From Tricholoma matsutake (lineage: Eukaryota; Basidiomycota; Agaricomycetes; Agaricales; Tricholomataceae): 64,000 nt of DNA. The notes beneath the pieces were generated by a model that was not told where the DNA came from, ran no database searches, and saw only the letters and a list, made by a program, of their open reading frames with translations. The position numbers were made by a program, and so were the translations under genes. The stretch's first letter is position 1. Every line of letters starts with the position of its first letter. Of this stretch, positions 46,898 through 58,800 are shown one piece after another. The stretch spans positions 2,108,001 to 2,172,000 of the forward strand of contig AP026550.1 in the NCBI GenBank assembly GCA_026075535.2, given 5' to 3'.

Positions 46898-48584
46898 GAT
46901 GATATCTATGCTTGGTATGAAGCTGCTTCACTCTGTGATGAGAACTGACTCACAAATGCGGTGTTTAATGCTGCATTCTGTGCTCCAACTACCACTCATG
47001 CACCCTACACCTTCAATCGAACCCTTCCCCACCATAACCCCATTCCTGTCCATCAGACTCCCGCACCTGCCATCAATGTCCCAGTACCAATGGATGTTGA
47101 TGCAGCCTGCAGCTGTGCACATAGGTTGGATCTCTGCTACTGCTGTGGGGAAACTGGGCATGGGGCCGGAGCATGTCCCCATCATCAGGATATCTGCATG
47201 CTCACCCGTGAGGGGCGAGATGAACTCCTCCAAGACCTGTTGGTGCTTGTAGATGTTGAGGAAGCAAAGGATCAGGTTGCAGAGGAGATCAAGTCAGAAG
47301 TTGTAGAGGAGCAGGATTTTTCTATTTGCAGCAAGTGAATCATATGCCCTCACTGCCTGTCCATAACCACTTTGAAGTTTTGTCAGTTGAATCCCCAGAG
47401 AATGAATCTATTCTCATGACTGTTCCCCTCTCTGACCCTTCAAAGTTGACTAAAGATGTACCTGCTCTTCCCATCTCTCCCTCTGCTCCACACCCCAAAA
47501 TTAAATCATGGGAGCACAAACTACCATGCAAATATATTGTTGCATCCACTCCCTCTACACATTCCTTGAACCTAGCAATCAAACTACAGACTACCAACAC
47601 TGGACAGATACTCGGTGTCTCTGTGCTGCTCCTGGACTCTGGTGCGACCGGTCTCTTCATTGATGCCCATCTCGCACAACAACATCACCTGAATGCTCAC
47701 TCACTCTTGTGTCTGATACCTGTTTATAATGTGGATGGGTCCCCAAACAAAGCTGGTGCCATCTGAGAGGTTGTAGACCTGGTCCTCCATTACAAAAATC
47801 ATAGTGAGCATGCTCTTTTTGCTGTCACTCAATTAGGAAAGCAGAAGGTGATTTTGGGCTATCTGTGGCTTTGAGACCATAATGCAGAGGTTGACTAGTG
47901 TACCAGGGAGGTTACAATGAGCTGGTGTCCATCCCGCTGTTGCACTTGTTTCATGGAAGCCAGACAAGAACATCGTGGACAAAGGGCCTCAATACAACGT
48001 ACTCAGAAGTGTTGTGCCAGACCCCTGCCTATACCTGAAGTGGAGTTAGAAGGGGTTCCTGATCTGATGCCAGACTCGGATGATAATGATGAGGAGTCAG
48101 AGGAAGTGGAGGAAGGTGATCGGATCTTCTACACTGTGATTCATCCATTGCACAAGGTATGTGCTACATCGAACATATCCCAATGCCTCACCGAGGCCTT
48201 CCACAAAAACAATGCTGCTAAATCCTCTATTGATTCCTTGCTTCCTCATCTCCATGAGTTTGGGGACATGTTCTCCAAGGAATTGTTTGACTCTCTCCCT
48301 GCATGCAAGCCATGGGATCACATGATCAAACTCACCCCTGGTGCAACCCCTTCATCCTGCAAGGTCTATCCTCTCTCTCCTGAAGAACAGTGACAGCTTG
48401 ACCAGTTCATTGACAAGCACCTGGCCTCTGGATGTATTCAACCATTGAAGTCACCCATGGCCTCTCCCTTTTTCTTTGTCAAGAAGAAGGATGGCTCACT
48501 TTGACTGGTTCAAGACTACAGAAGGCTCAACAACATCATGGTCAAAAATCGCTACCCATTACCTCTCATCTCCAAACTTGTGAA
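46898..48584 (+). repeat. Inverted repeat, plus arm (Gypsy-D gag-pol)
   Basis: It pairs with 50807-52493 on the opposite strand without any indel (paired coordinates sum to 99391). All three long frames translate identically in both arms. Outside this block, at 46794-46897, five or more differences appear within ~100 bp. Confidence 0.92.
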
Positions 48585-48898
48585 CCAGCTCCATGGAGCC
48601 TGATACTTTACCAAGCTCGATGTCCATTGGGGTTACAATAATGTGAGGATAAAGGAGGGAGATAAGTGGAAGGCAGCCTTTCATACCAACCATGGTCTTT
48701 TTGAACCACTCATCATGTTATTTGGCCTTACTAATAGTCCTGCCACCTTTCAGACCATGATGAATGATATCTTTCACAACCTCATCCTTGAAGGCATTGT
48801 TTGTATCTATCTTGACAACATCCTCATCTTCACTCGCATGGTTCTACACAAAAAGGGCATGAATCATCAGCAAAGGTAAGAATGGGAGCAAAAGTGAC

Positions 48899-50514
48899 TA
48901 GGGAATAGCATGGGTGCGGGTAAACCTGCAGTGTTTAGGTCACGGGGTATACAGGTACAGGTACAGTGCCTGAAATCCTCAACCTGCATCATACTGCACC
49001 CGTCCACATGGTGTTGTGGGTTTTCATGGGTAGTGCCAAGTTTGGCCCAGTTAGCCAGCAATCTTTACTTAATTTATGCATATCAATCTTTATTAGTTGC
49101 GCCATGTTCAACCTGTGTTCAACACTCACAAAAATGTGAAGTGTTGAGACTGTGGGAATGCGACTAACAACAGTGATCAAGTCGATCGACATTATCACTC
49201 TCCTCCACTATGCACACTTGCTCACCCCGCCCTGGTAAGGAATCTTTTACAAGGTTCCCTACATAATTTTTCCTTCTTTTCTCATTCTTTCCACTACTAA
49301 TAATCTCCTTTTCTCATTTTCTAGATCATAAGACCCGAGGAGCAAGATACCTGTACCAGGTATGTGTTTTTCTTTATCCCACTAACTTCATTTTCCATTA
49401 TTTACAGGTTTTAACTCACATACAATGACGCAATGACAAATGATGCAATGATGCAATGCCTGGCCACACTGCCCCCACATGCCATGTCACAGGCCCAAAG
49501 GATGATGACATCGTAGTCTGGGCTTCCGGTAATCCACTAACAATGACACAACTACCTAACCAATGCACCCACACACGCCGACCCACCTACCAGCAACAAC
49601 AAACTGCTGCTGCAAGGAGCAATGACAAGGGGAGGGCTGGCCACCACCACAAACCAGCACCCACCACCACTGCTGCGAGCAACTGCTCATGGGGTGGATG
49701 GGGGTGCTGACGGGGACACCAGGGGATGCAAGATGGGGCCGACAGGTACGATGACATGGACATGAAGAAAACGACAGGAAGAGGGAGCAATGGGAGGAAC
49801 TAATCACAGAGGGAATGAATGAGCCGCAGGAATGAAGGCAATGGGGAGGGGGAGGGGCTGGCCACAGCACACATGAAATGGGCAAGTTTTTCTATGTTCG
49901 TTTCATTTTTTTTTCTTTTGGCTAACTTATGTCCTCATTTATTATAGGTTTTACTTACTGCAGCACCCCGAACCACTGCTGTGAGCAGCTGCTCATGGGG
50001 TGCACATGGGGTGCAACAAAATGGGGAACCATGCAATGGCAGCTGCCATGACCACGACCACAGCAGCACCTGCTCATGGGTGGAAACAGGGAGAAAATGG
50101 GGAGGGGACGAGCAGGTGCTTGCAGGGTAGGCCCCTTGCCTCGCAAAGAATGTGAGGGAGTTTTTTTTCTTTCTATCATTAGTTATTTTTGTGGCTCCTC
50201 CCTTGTTTTGTGCAAGGGAGGTTAGTTAGCTCAATAAAGATTGTGTTATTCTCACATTCAAATGCAAAGAATTTATTGTCTGTAGCTTAGGTATTGTATA
50301 CAGAGTGTAGTCAAGTTCATTTAGAACATCAAATATGACACAAAATACAGTCAAAACCATGGTGCATATACATGGTGTCACACCTGTGGTGTTTCATGAC
50401 AGACTGTGGTAAAAACCTGTCACCGCAGTTGTGGTGTTAGAATGGGTGTGGTGTTTGCAGGTGCAGGTGTGGTGTTTGAAAAGTTACCCATGGTGTGACC
50501 CATGCTACACCCTA
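48899..50514 (+). mobile_element. hAT-type element (TAGGGAATAGCATGGGT termini)
   Basis: 1,616 bp. Ends TAGGGAATAGCATGGGT and ACCCATGCTACACCCTA; TSD AAAGTGAC / GAAGTGAC (48891-48898, 50515-50522). It sits at the junction of the two inverted Gypsy-D arms. Plus-strand intron-like segments lie at 49231-49324 (GTAAGG...TTTTCTAG), 49360-49406 (GTATGT, CACTAAC, TTTACAG) and about 49880-49947. Hairpin motifs near 49671, 49971 and 50104. Confidence 0.88.
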
Positions 50515-50806
50515 GAAGTGACCATCTCCTTAAGCTTTTTGAATGCCTCCTGTTGTGCATTATCCCACCTCCATGCCTCCTTTCCTGTCAAGTTGGACAG
50601 TGGTCATGCATGATGTGAGAAACACTGATAGAAATTGATGAAGCCCAGGAAAGACTGCACCTCTTTCTTGTTTATGGGTGTCGGCCAAGCCATGACCCCA
50701 TTCACCTTGATAGGATCCATCTCCACCTGACCCTCCAAGATAATCAGGCTAAGGTACTCAATCTTGGTCTTCTCAAACTCGCACTTGTCCTGACAAAGGT
50801 AGAGTT

Positions 50807-52493
50807 TTCACAAGTTTGGAGATGAGAGGTAATGGGTAGCGATTTTTGACCATGATGTTGTTGAGCCTTCTGTAGTCTTGAACCAGTCAAAGTGAGCCAT
50901 CCTTCTTCTTGACAAAGAAAAAGGGAGAGGCCATGGGTGACTTCAATGGTTGAATACATCCAGAGGCCAGGTGCTTGTCAATGAACTGGTCAAGCTGTCA
51001 CTGTTCTTCAGGAGAGAGAGGATAGACCTTGCAGGATGAAGGGGTTGCACCAGGGGTGAGTTTGATCATGTGATCCCATGGCTTGCATGCAGGGAGAGAG
51101 TCAAACAATTCCTTGGAGAACATGTCCCCAAACTCATGGAGATGAGGAAGCAAGGAATCAATAGAGGATTTAGCAGCATTGTTTTTGTGGAAGGCCTCGG
51201 TGAGGCATTGGGATATGTTCGATGTAGCACATACCTTGTGCAATGGATGAATCACAGTGTAGAAGATCCGATCACCTTCCTCCACTTCCTCTGACTCCTC
51301 ATCATTATCATCCGAGTCTGGCATCAGATCAGGAACCCCTTCTAACTCCACTTCAGGTATAGGCAGGGGTCTGGCACAACACTTCTGAGTACGTTGTATT
51401 GAGGCCCTTTGTCCACGATGTTCTTGTCTGGCTTCCATGAAACAAGTGCAACAGCGGGATGGACACCAGCTCATTGTAACCTCCCTGGTACACTAGTCAA
51501 CCTCTGCATTATGGTCTCAAAGCCACAGATAGCCCAAAATCACCTTCTGCTTTCCTAATTGAGTGACAGCAAAAAGAGCATGCTCACTATGATTTTTGTA
51601 ATGGAGGACCAGGTCTACAACCTCTCAGATGGCACCAGCTTTGTTTGGGGACCCATCCACATTATAAACAGGTATCAGACACAAGAGTGAGTGAGCATTC
51701 AGGTGATGTTGTTGTGCGAGATGGGCATCAATGAAGAGACCGGTCGCACCAGAGTCCAGGAGCAGCACAGAGACACCGAGTATCTGTCCAGTGTTGGTAG
51801 TCTGTAGTTTGATTGCTAGGTTCAAGGAATGTGTAGAGGGAGTGGATGCAACAATATATTTGCATGGTAGTTTGTGCTCCCATGATTTAATTTTGGGGTG
51901 TGGAGCAGAGGGAGAGATGGGAAGAGCAGGTACATCTTTAGTCAACTTTGAAGGGTCAGAGAGGGGAACAGTCATGAGAATAGATTCATTCTCTGGGGAT
52001 TCAACTGACAAAACTTCAAAGTGGTTATGGACAGGCAGTGAGGGCATATGATTCACTTGCTGCAAATAGAAAAATCCTGCTCCTCTACAACTTCTGACTT
52101 GATCTCCTCTGCAACCTGATCCTTTGCTTCCTCAACATCTACAAGCACCAACAGGTCTTGGAGGAGTTCATCTCGCCCCTCACGGGTGAGCATGCAGATA
52201 TCCTGATGATGGGGACATGCTCCGGCCCCATGCCCAGTTTCCCCACAGCAGTAGCAGAGATCCAACCTATGTGCACAGCTGCAGGCTGCATCAACATCCA
52301 TTGGTACTGGGACATTGATGGCAGGTGCGGGAGTCTGATGGACAGGAATGGGGTTATGGTGGGGAAGGGTTCGATTGAAGGTGTAGGGTGCATGAGTGGT
52401 AGTTGGAGCACAGAATGCAGCATTAAACACCGCATTTGTGAGTCAGTTCTCATCACAGAGTGAAGCAGCTTCATACCAAGCATAGATATCATC
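50807..52493 (-). repeat. Inverted repeat, minus arm
   Basis: Partner of 46898-48584. The shared block ends abruptly at AAACTTGTGAA (50807), where the minus arm has the RT deletion. Confidence 0.92.
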
Positions 52494-52608
52494 ATCCACT
52501 GGGCGCCCTTCCAACATCTGTGCAATCTGGTCCTGAATTTCTCAATTGGGGCCCTGTCAGAACTTCACCACAACTGGTAACCCACTCCCATATCCTGTCA
52601 TGTCCACC

Positions 52609-54097
52609 TAGTGTTTGAAGGTCCAGTTCAGTCCGGTTTTTTCCCACTTTGGGCTCAAACTGGAACTGGAACCGGTTCCATGACATTCCAAAATTACATA
52701 CAACTGGACCAAACTGCACGAAACTGGTTCATTGTGGTCCAACCTGACCCAACTATTGGTTGTAGCCAGTTTGACCACAACTGGTCATCTACCAACTGAG
52801 GTCGGTCTAAACTGAGTTTATGTAGATAAAATAATACTATTTTAAGCCTAAATAAAGCCCCTCACAGGCAGGGGCCTGTGAGCAAGCATGTAGGTAGCAC
52901 AGTAAAAAAAACAATATACCCCCTACCTTGCAGGATGTGCAAGGGAAGGGTGTCAGTTAGTAAATGTATCAAATGAATGAAAAAAACCCTCCCGCACTTG
53001 AAGCAGGAAGGGGTGGTGTCATCGTCCATCTGTCGCCAGCATCCCTCATCGTCGTCGTCCCTCATCTCCTAGCTGCTGCCCTTGCCGGTGTTGTTGTTGT
53101 TGTTGTCCTAGTCATCATGGTGGCCATCGTCAAGCTGTCACCATCATCCTTGTCATTGCTGGTCATTGTTGTCACATTGGCCCCATTGGTCATGTGGCCT
53201 ACGAGCACAGGGCAGAGGCAGCCAGGTGTCATTAAGACCCGTTACCACCCTGTGAGCAGATGCTCGCAGCGGCGGTGTAGGGCACAGGTGTGGGGTGTTG
53301 GTTCAGGCCTCATTGCTACCAGTAAGTAAGAACCTGATAAAGAAGGTAGGAAAGTTAGTTAGTTGAAAAAAGAAAGAATGTTTGAACTTACCTGGGGCCC
53401 ATTTTGTTTGTTTGGCTCTACTCATTGTTAGCCACTGTGTTGTTGCTCTGTCATCCACCCTGCGAGCAGGGGCTCACAGTGGTGGCATATGCAGGTGGAT
53501 GTGGGTGCTGTGTTGGTGCTGTCTCATTGTTACAACATAGTTAGAGCCTAAAAAAGAAAAGAAAACATTGGTTAGTTGAAAGAAAAAAGAATGTCAAAAA
53601 TCATTACCTGTGGCCTAAACAACAGCTGTCATCATTTGGGCCCATGCTTGGGAGCATTATCTGATGGGGGAGTGGTAACAACAGTGGTTGTTGATGTTGA
53701 CATAGCGTGGCAGTGGTAAATGAAAGTAGCACCACATTTTCGTTTGGGTGCGCAAATATGACCAAATGGTCCATGCGCAGCCTCAGGGTATATAAACCCT
53801 TACTTTTTGTGTTCTTTTCTCTTGGGTACGCCCATTATTATGCTTTATTTTAGTCATTATGAATCTACATTTAATTAAATTACATATAGTGTAGTAAATA
53901 AATGTATGGACTAGGAGTCAGTTTGAACCGGTTAGAACTGGTTTCCATCGGTTTTAAACAAATATAAATTCAGTGCAACCACAACTGATGGGCTAAGGAA
54001 ATGAGAGCAACCACAACCACAAAAAGACCAAACCGCAGTTCGGTTTGGTCTGGTTTCAGTTTTTTTCTGATTCAATGAACCAGACTTTCAAACACTA
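52609..54097 (-). mobile_element. hAT-type element family 1, copy 3
   Basis: 1,489 bp, TAGTGTTTGAAGG...CTTTCAAACACTA, perfect TSD TGTCCACC (52601-52608, 54098-54105). Minus-strand introns at 53334-53391 (GTAAGT, CAACTAACTAAC, TATCAG) and 53548-53607. TATA palindrome at 53786-53799. Hairpin motifs at 52857-52885, 53246-53275 and 53456-53485. Confidence 0.94.
53786..53799. promoter_or_regulatory. Conserved TATA palindrome in hAT family 1
   Basis: GGGTATATAAACCC with the same TGCGCAGCC lead-in as at 35990. Putative promoter of the element's former transcript. Confidence 0.45.
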
Positions 54098-54833
54098 TGT
54101 CCACCAAATCCTTAAACTTATTGATATAGTCATCCATGGATCGATGTGCCTGATGGTAAGAGGATGACTCGATCCATGTCACTGCTCAGTGGCGCTCATT
54201 GAGGGGACAAAAGTGGCGCACAAACTCTGCTCAAAAGTCAACCCCAGTGGAGAAAGGTAGAGAACCGAGCTCTTTAGTTTGGTGCAGAATACTGTCCACG
54301 TAGAGATAGGTGCGTTCAGATTTCATGTATGTGAAGGCCCAATAAATTTTTGCAGCCTCATCAATGAATTGATGCAACTGGAGACTGATGCACAACTCAC
54401 AGGAATTAAGGAATGCATGCCCCTGTGCACATGCACCCTTACATTTGGTGGGGGGAGACAGTTTGATCTGGGTGTGCTCCTTAGTGGGCATGTTAGGCAG
54501 TGCATCATTGTTGGGTGCACTTGGAGTCACAATGGGGGAAATATTGGTCGTGGAGCTAGTCTGAAGGGTTCTGATGAAGTTTTCAATCATAGATTTAAGC
54601 GAATCAATTTGTGTGCATATTCCTGTAACATTGCTTTCAAGTGCATCAAGGTGCTCTGATGTGTCCATGTCGCTAGGGGGTGCATTTGGCAAAAATGGCG
54701 GTGCACTAAAGGCGGGACTGTCGGGAACGGTGTGTAGAGAGTCTGTGGAGCTTTGGGAAGTGTCGTCCACTCCATACCTGCCTATCTTGGGCAGCACGTT
54801 CGCAATTTCAGGCCTTAGGAGAGAGTTTTCTAC

Positions 54834-55245
54834 TATAAGGGCAATCTCAGCCTCTAGCAAAGGGAAATCTGAAGTTAAAATTATACTACATACTACAGGG
54901 ATTGGAGGTGCACCTGGCAAAGGGAAATCTGAAGAGAAAACTCTGAGGACCCCTTTGCCAATGCCCAGTATATGTGAAGACTGCAAAAATCAAATAATAA
55001 TCTAAAAATAGAAAAGGCAGAGATAGGCAGATCAAGGCCACTGAATGACATCATACCAAGGGGTAGATGTCAGAAGGGGTGCTTTTGCCTCCAAATATAA
55101 AACTGTCAACATGCACAAATGTGATAGAAAGGGAAATTAGTAATAAAATAAGGAAAAATCATAGAAAATGAAAAATATAGGACAAATGTAAAAAATAGGA
55201 GAAACACACAGGGCACCCCTCCGAGTCCCCCCTAGTCCCCTTACA
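54834..55245 (-). repeat. LTR family D of the inverted Gypsy-D copy
   Basis: Complement of TGTAAGGGGAC...CCCTTATA. It precedes gag in the minus direction, so it is the 5' LTR of this copy. Confidence 0.88.
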
Positions 55246-55686
55246 GTGGCCCTCAGTTTGTGGCAGAGTTCACTCGCAAGCTGTACCGACTTCTGGGGAT
55301 CAAACTCCTTGCTTTGACTGCCTATCACCCACAAACTGATGGCCAGACTGAGCAAGTCAACCAGTACCTGGAGCAGTACATCCGCATCTTGGTCAATGAG
55401 CACCAGGACAATTGGGACAATCTTCTCCCCTTGGCCGAGTTTGGATACAACAACCATGTCCATGCTTCCACTCAACAGACCCCTTTCCTCTCAGACACTG
55501 GACGACATCCACGCATGGGATTCAAACCTTGCCAAACTCCCTCACACATTGAGATGGTGAATGAGTTCACAAAACCCATGCAGGATAGCTTGGAGGAGGC
55601 AAAGGCAGCCTTAGCAAAGGCAAAGGATGACATGATGTGCTTTTACAACCAATGCCATTCTCCGACCCCTCAGTACAAGGTTGGTG
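55246..55686 (+). pseudogene. Gypsy integrase C-terminal fragment
   Basis: It encodes GPQFVAEFTRKLYRLLGIK, YHPQTDGQTEQVNQYLEQ and YKVGDY: the last third of a Gypsy integrase core and part of the C-terminal module. Abutted on both sides by D-LTR sequence. No start; inactive. Confidence 0.85.
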
Positions 55687-55876
55687 ACTATCTCTGCCTT
55701 TTCTATTTTTAGATTATCATTTGATTTTTGCATTCACATATACTGGGCATTGGCAAAGGGGTCCCCAGAGTTTTCTCTTCAGATTTCCCTTTGCTAGGTG
55801 CACCTCCAATCCCTGTAATTGTAGTATAATTTTAACTTCGGATTTCCCTTTGCTAGAGGCTGAGGCTGCTCTTATA
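55687..55876 (+). repeat. LTR family D, 5'-truncated fragment
   Basis: Matches the last ~190 bp of the D-LTR (from TATCTCTGCCTTTTC to CTCTTATA). It joins integrase sequence on the left and Copia-2 on the right with no TSD seen, so it is a rearrangement junction. Confidence 0.8.
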
Positions 55877-58800
55877 AGGCAGCTCCTACCGAGTTTGTGG
55901 GCCTTGCTAGTGATCCACTTCCCCATGCTATGGTGGAGGAGGTAGAATATGAGGGGTGGCTCATGACTGAGGAGGGGTTCTCTACTTCAGTTGACTGGGT
56001 CCAGAATTCCATACCAACTAATGAGGAGGCACTCACAGTCACTCCCCTCAACCAAGCTCAGTGTACCACCATCTCATTTACTGACTGTCCATGTTATGTC
56101 AACACTGGTGCCACTATTCATCTTACCCCTGATCATGCGGATTTCATCAGCCTTTGCCCTATTGCCTCATGTGGAGTTAAAGGTGTGGGGGGATCATCCA
56201 TTGTGGCTATTGGCATGGGCGATATCAAACTTCGGATCACTCGAGGCACATCAATTATCTTATGTGATGCACTCTATGTCCCAAATGCAGCAGTACACTT
56301 GATTTCTGTCAGTTTACTCACAAGGGATTTCAAAGCCATAGCTCATTTCAGCGACTCATCTTGTTGGATCACCAACAAGTCTACTGGTGCCTGCATAGCA
56401 AGGGGTACTCTCCTCCAGAATAAACACTTATACACTCTGACATTGCAATCCACAACCATGGATCATGCACTCACTGTTCACAATACCCCCAACATCATAA
56501 CTTGGCACCATCATCTTGGCCATGCAAATTATCAAGCATTGCAGGACATGGCTAGGAGTGGGTCCATCACAGGTATGCCCATGCAATCCTCATTCAAACC
56601 CCCTAAATGTGACTCTTGCATACTTGGAAAACAGACTCAAACACCAGTTCCCAAGAAGCGTGCAGAGGGGAGGGGCATAGAGCTATGTGTAAATTGGAGA
56701 AGGTCTGGGTAGACTTATCTGGACCAAACACTGTAAAGTCACGAGTTGGAAATCTGTATGTCATAAATATAGTCGATGATTGCATGTCACACCCATGGTC
56801 TATTCCCCTTAAACATAAAGGCGACGTGTTTTGAGAACTCAAAGCTTGGGAACTTGCCCAGGAAAAGCAGATGGGCCTTCAAGTAGGCACATATACAAAC
56901 CCATGAAATGGAGGCTTGGCTCCAGTTGTGCAGGGCAGATCATAAATTTACTGCACCATATACTTCTGCCCACATTGGACACATTGAATGCATGCACAGA
57001 ATGCTGATGGGGAAGGCGCACACTATGTGTCTCTATGCAAACTTACCCACTTACCTCTGGGATGAGTTATATCTGACAGCAGCTCATCTACATGCGAAAA
57101 CTATGACCCACTCACTCAACGGTATCACACCTTGGGAGAAATGGCATGAATGCAAACCTGACTACTCCTATATGAGGGAAATCAGATGCAAGGCATACAT
57201 CTTTATTCAGAATTGACATAACCCCAAGATCTATGAATGATCTATAGAGTGCATTCTCATTGGATATGAGCTGAAATCAAAAGTGTATTGGTGCTATCAC
57301 CAAGAGACGCAGAAAGTTTATAGCTCATATCATGTCAAGTTCATTGAAACCCATGATGGTCATATGCCTATTCCATCACAACCCCCATTAGATCTGTATC
57401 CTGCAGAACCAGTCGAAGGCCCACCAATCCATGACCGTATGCCTATTGTTGATGATGTTGATGATGACTTCATCACCACTGACATACCTACCCAGGATCC
57501 TATTCCTGACCCACCTACTTCAGTACCGGTACCTACTTTGCTGGTACCAGTCATGTGTCGATCATCCAGAATACCAGTACCCACTGATAAGTATCCTGGT
57601 AGGGGGCCAGCGGTGACTAGGCTCGGAAAAGCCATACAGGAATCCAAAGAGTCAGCAGAACAGGTCAAGGCAACTCATGCAGAATGGAGAAAACTCTTAG
57701 ATGACCTCTGTACCATCATCGTACCTGATACATCATTGATCGATCATGACTGGCAGGTTGAGGAATCACTTGATGACACCATGCTGGGTGATCAGGCACA
57801 TCAGCTCTCAGCATTAATTTCGGAGATGTTGGATATTGACCCAGAGTCACTGCAATCTGTGATCTTGGGAAGACACCAAGTATTCAGCAGATGCTAAACA
57901 ATGGGAAGAAGGCTACTGGAAGAAATTGCAATCCCTGAAAGATATGTCTGTATACAAACTTATCCCATGCACTGATGTACCACAAAGTTGCCGAATCCAT
58001 AAAGGTCATCCAGTCTTCCATATTAAACATGATGAGACTGGTCAAGCTGTTCGTTGGAAGGTATGGCTTGTATTCAAGGGATTTGAACAGATCTATGGTA
58101 AGGACTATACAAAAACCACCTCACCTACAGCGCGCATGGAATCTTGGTGGATTCTCTTACACATAGCTGCATCACTTGGATGGGACACCCAACAGATTGA
58201 CATTAAAACAGCTTTCCTCTATGGCCTCCTACCAGATGACAAAATTCAATATATGGAACAGCCAACTGGTTTCGAAGAACTGGGGAAGGAGGATTGGGTA
58301 TGGGAGTTGCAGCAAGGGTTATATGGTATGAAACAAAGTGGACATATTTGGAATCAGATGCTGCATGCCCAGATGGTATCCTGGGGATTCATGAGATTAT
58401 CTTGTGAGTCATGCATCTACTATCGTAAATCTGACACAGGTACCATCATAGTGGCTATTCATGTGGACAATTACCTTTCCATCGCTAGTTGCAAGGAGGA
58501 GAATGAGTGCTTCAAAGATCAAATGTGAAAGGTATGGACAATATCTGATCTTGGGACAGCCCAATTTGTCATTGGCATCACCATCACCTGGGATACTACA
58601 CACTGTATGGTCGCTCTGTTCCAAACAGCACTAATTGACAAGAACATCTCTCAGTTTGGTCAGACTGATGCTAACCCATTGTCGGCACCAATGGAATCTG
58701 GACAGAAATTGCGGTGTGTCGACTGGTCAAGTCTTACACCTGATGTGCAGACTAAACTACTAGGACTACCTTACTGATCACTTGTAGGCTGTCTCCTATA

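Larger units (their letters stand above)
32229..48898 (+). pseudogene. Gypsy-D gag-pol, degenerate, split by Copia-1 and LTR element B
   Basis: Gag runs 32229-32512, 40854-41311 and 46794 on, in collinear pieces. A CCHC zinc knuckle CYCCGETGHGAGAC lies at about 47135-47176. The protease LLLDSGATG follows at about 47625 (catalytic Asp kept), then RT ([11 protein letters not shown] ... QDYRRLNN ... [19 protein letters not shown]). TGA stops at 47764, 47872, 48391, 48502 and 48601 all sit where the family has Arg, consistent with CGA to TGA. The RT catalytic motif reads YLDN instead of YLDD (48808-48819). RNase H and integrase are missing from this copy. Inactive. Confidence 0.85.
50515..54833 (-). 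pseudogene. Gypsy-D gag-pol, inverted copy, degenerate
   Basis: Reading leftward from the D-LTR: gag (54833-54098, 52608 on), zinc knuckle, protease, then RT with a large internal deletion. [17 protein letters not shown] DNA jumps directly to the segment encoding the downstream RT (CEFEKTKIEYLSLIILEGQVEMDPIK...SFLGFINFYQ) at about 50806. Its gag is about 90% identical in protein to the plus copy, whereas the middle is identical. A family 1 hAT element (52609-54097) splits gag. It carries the same TGA stops as the plus arm. Confidence 0.85.
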
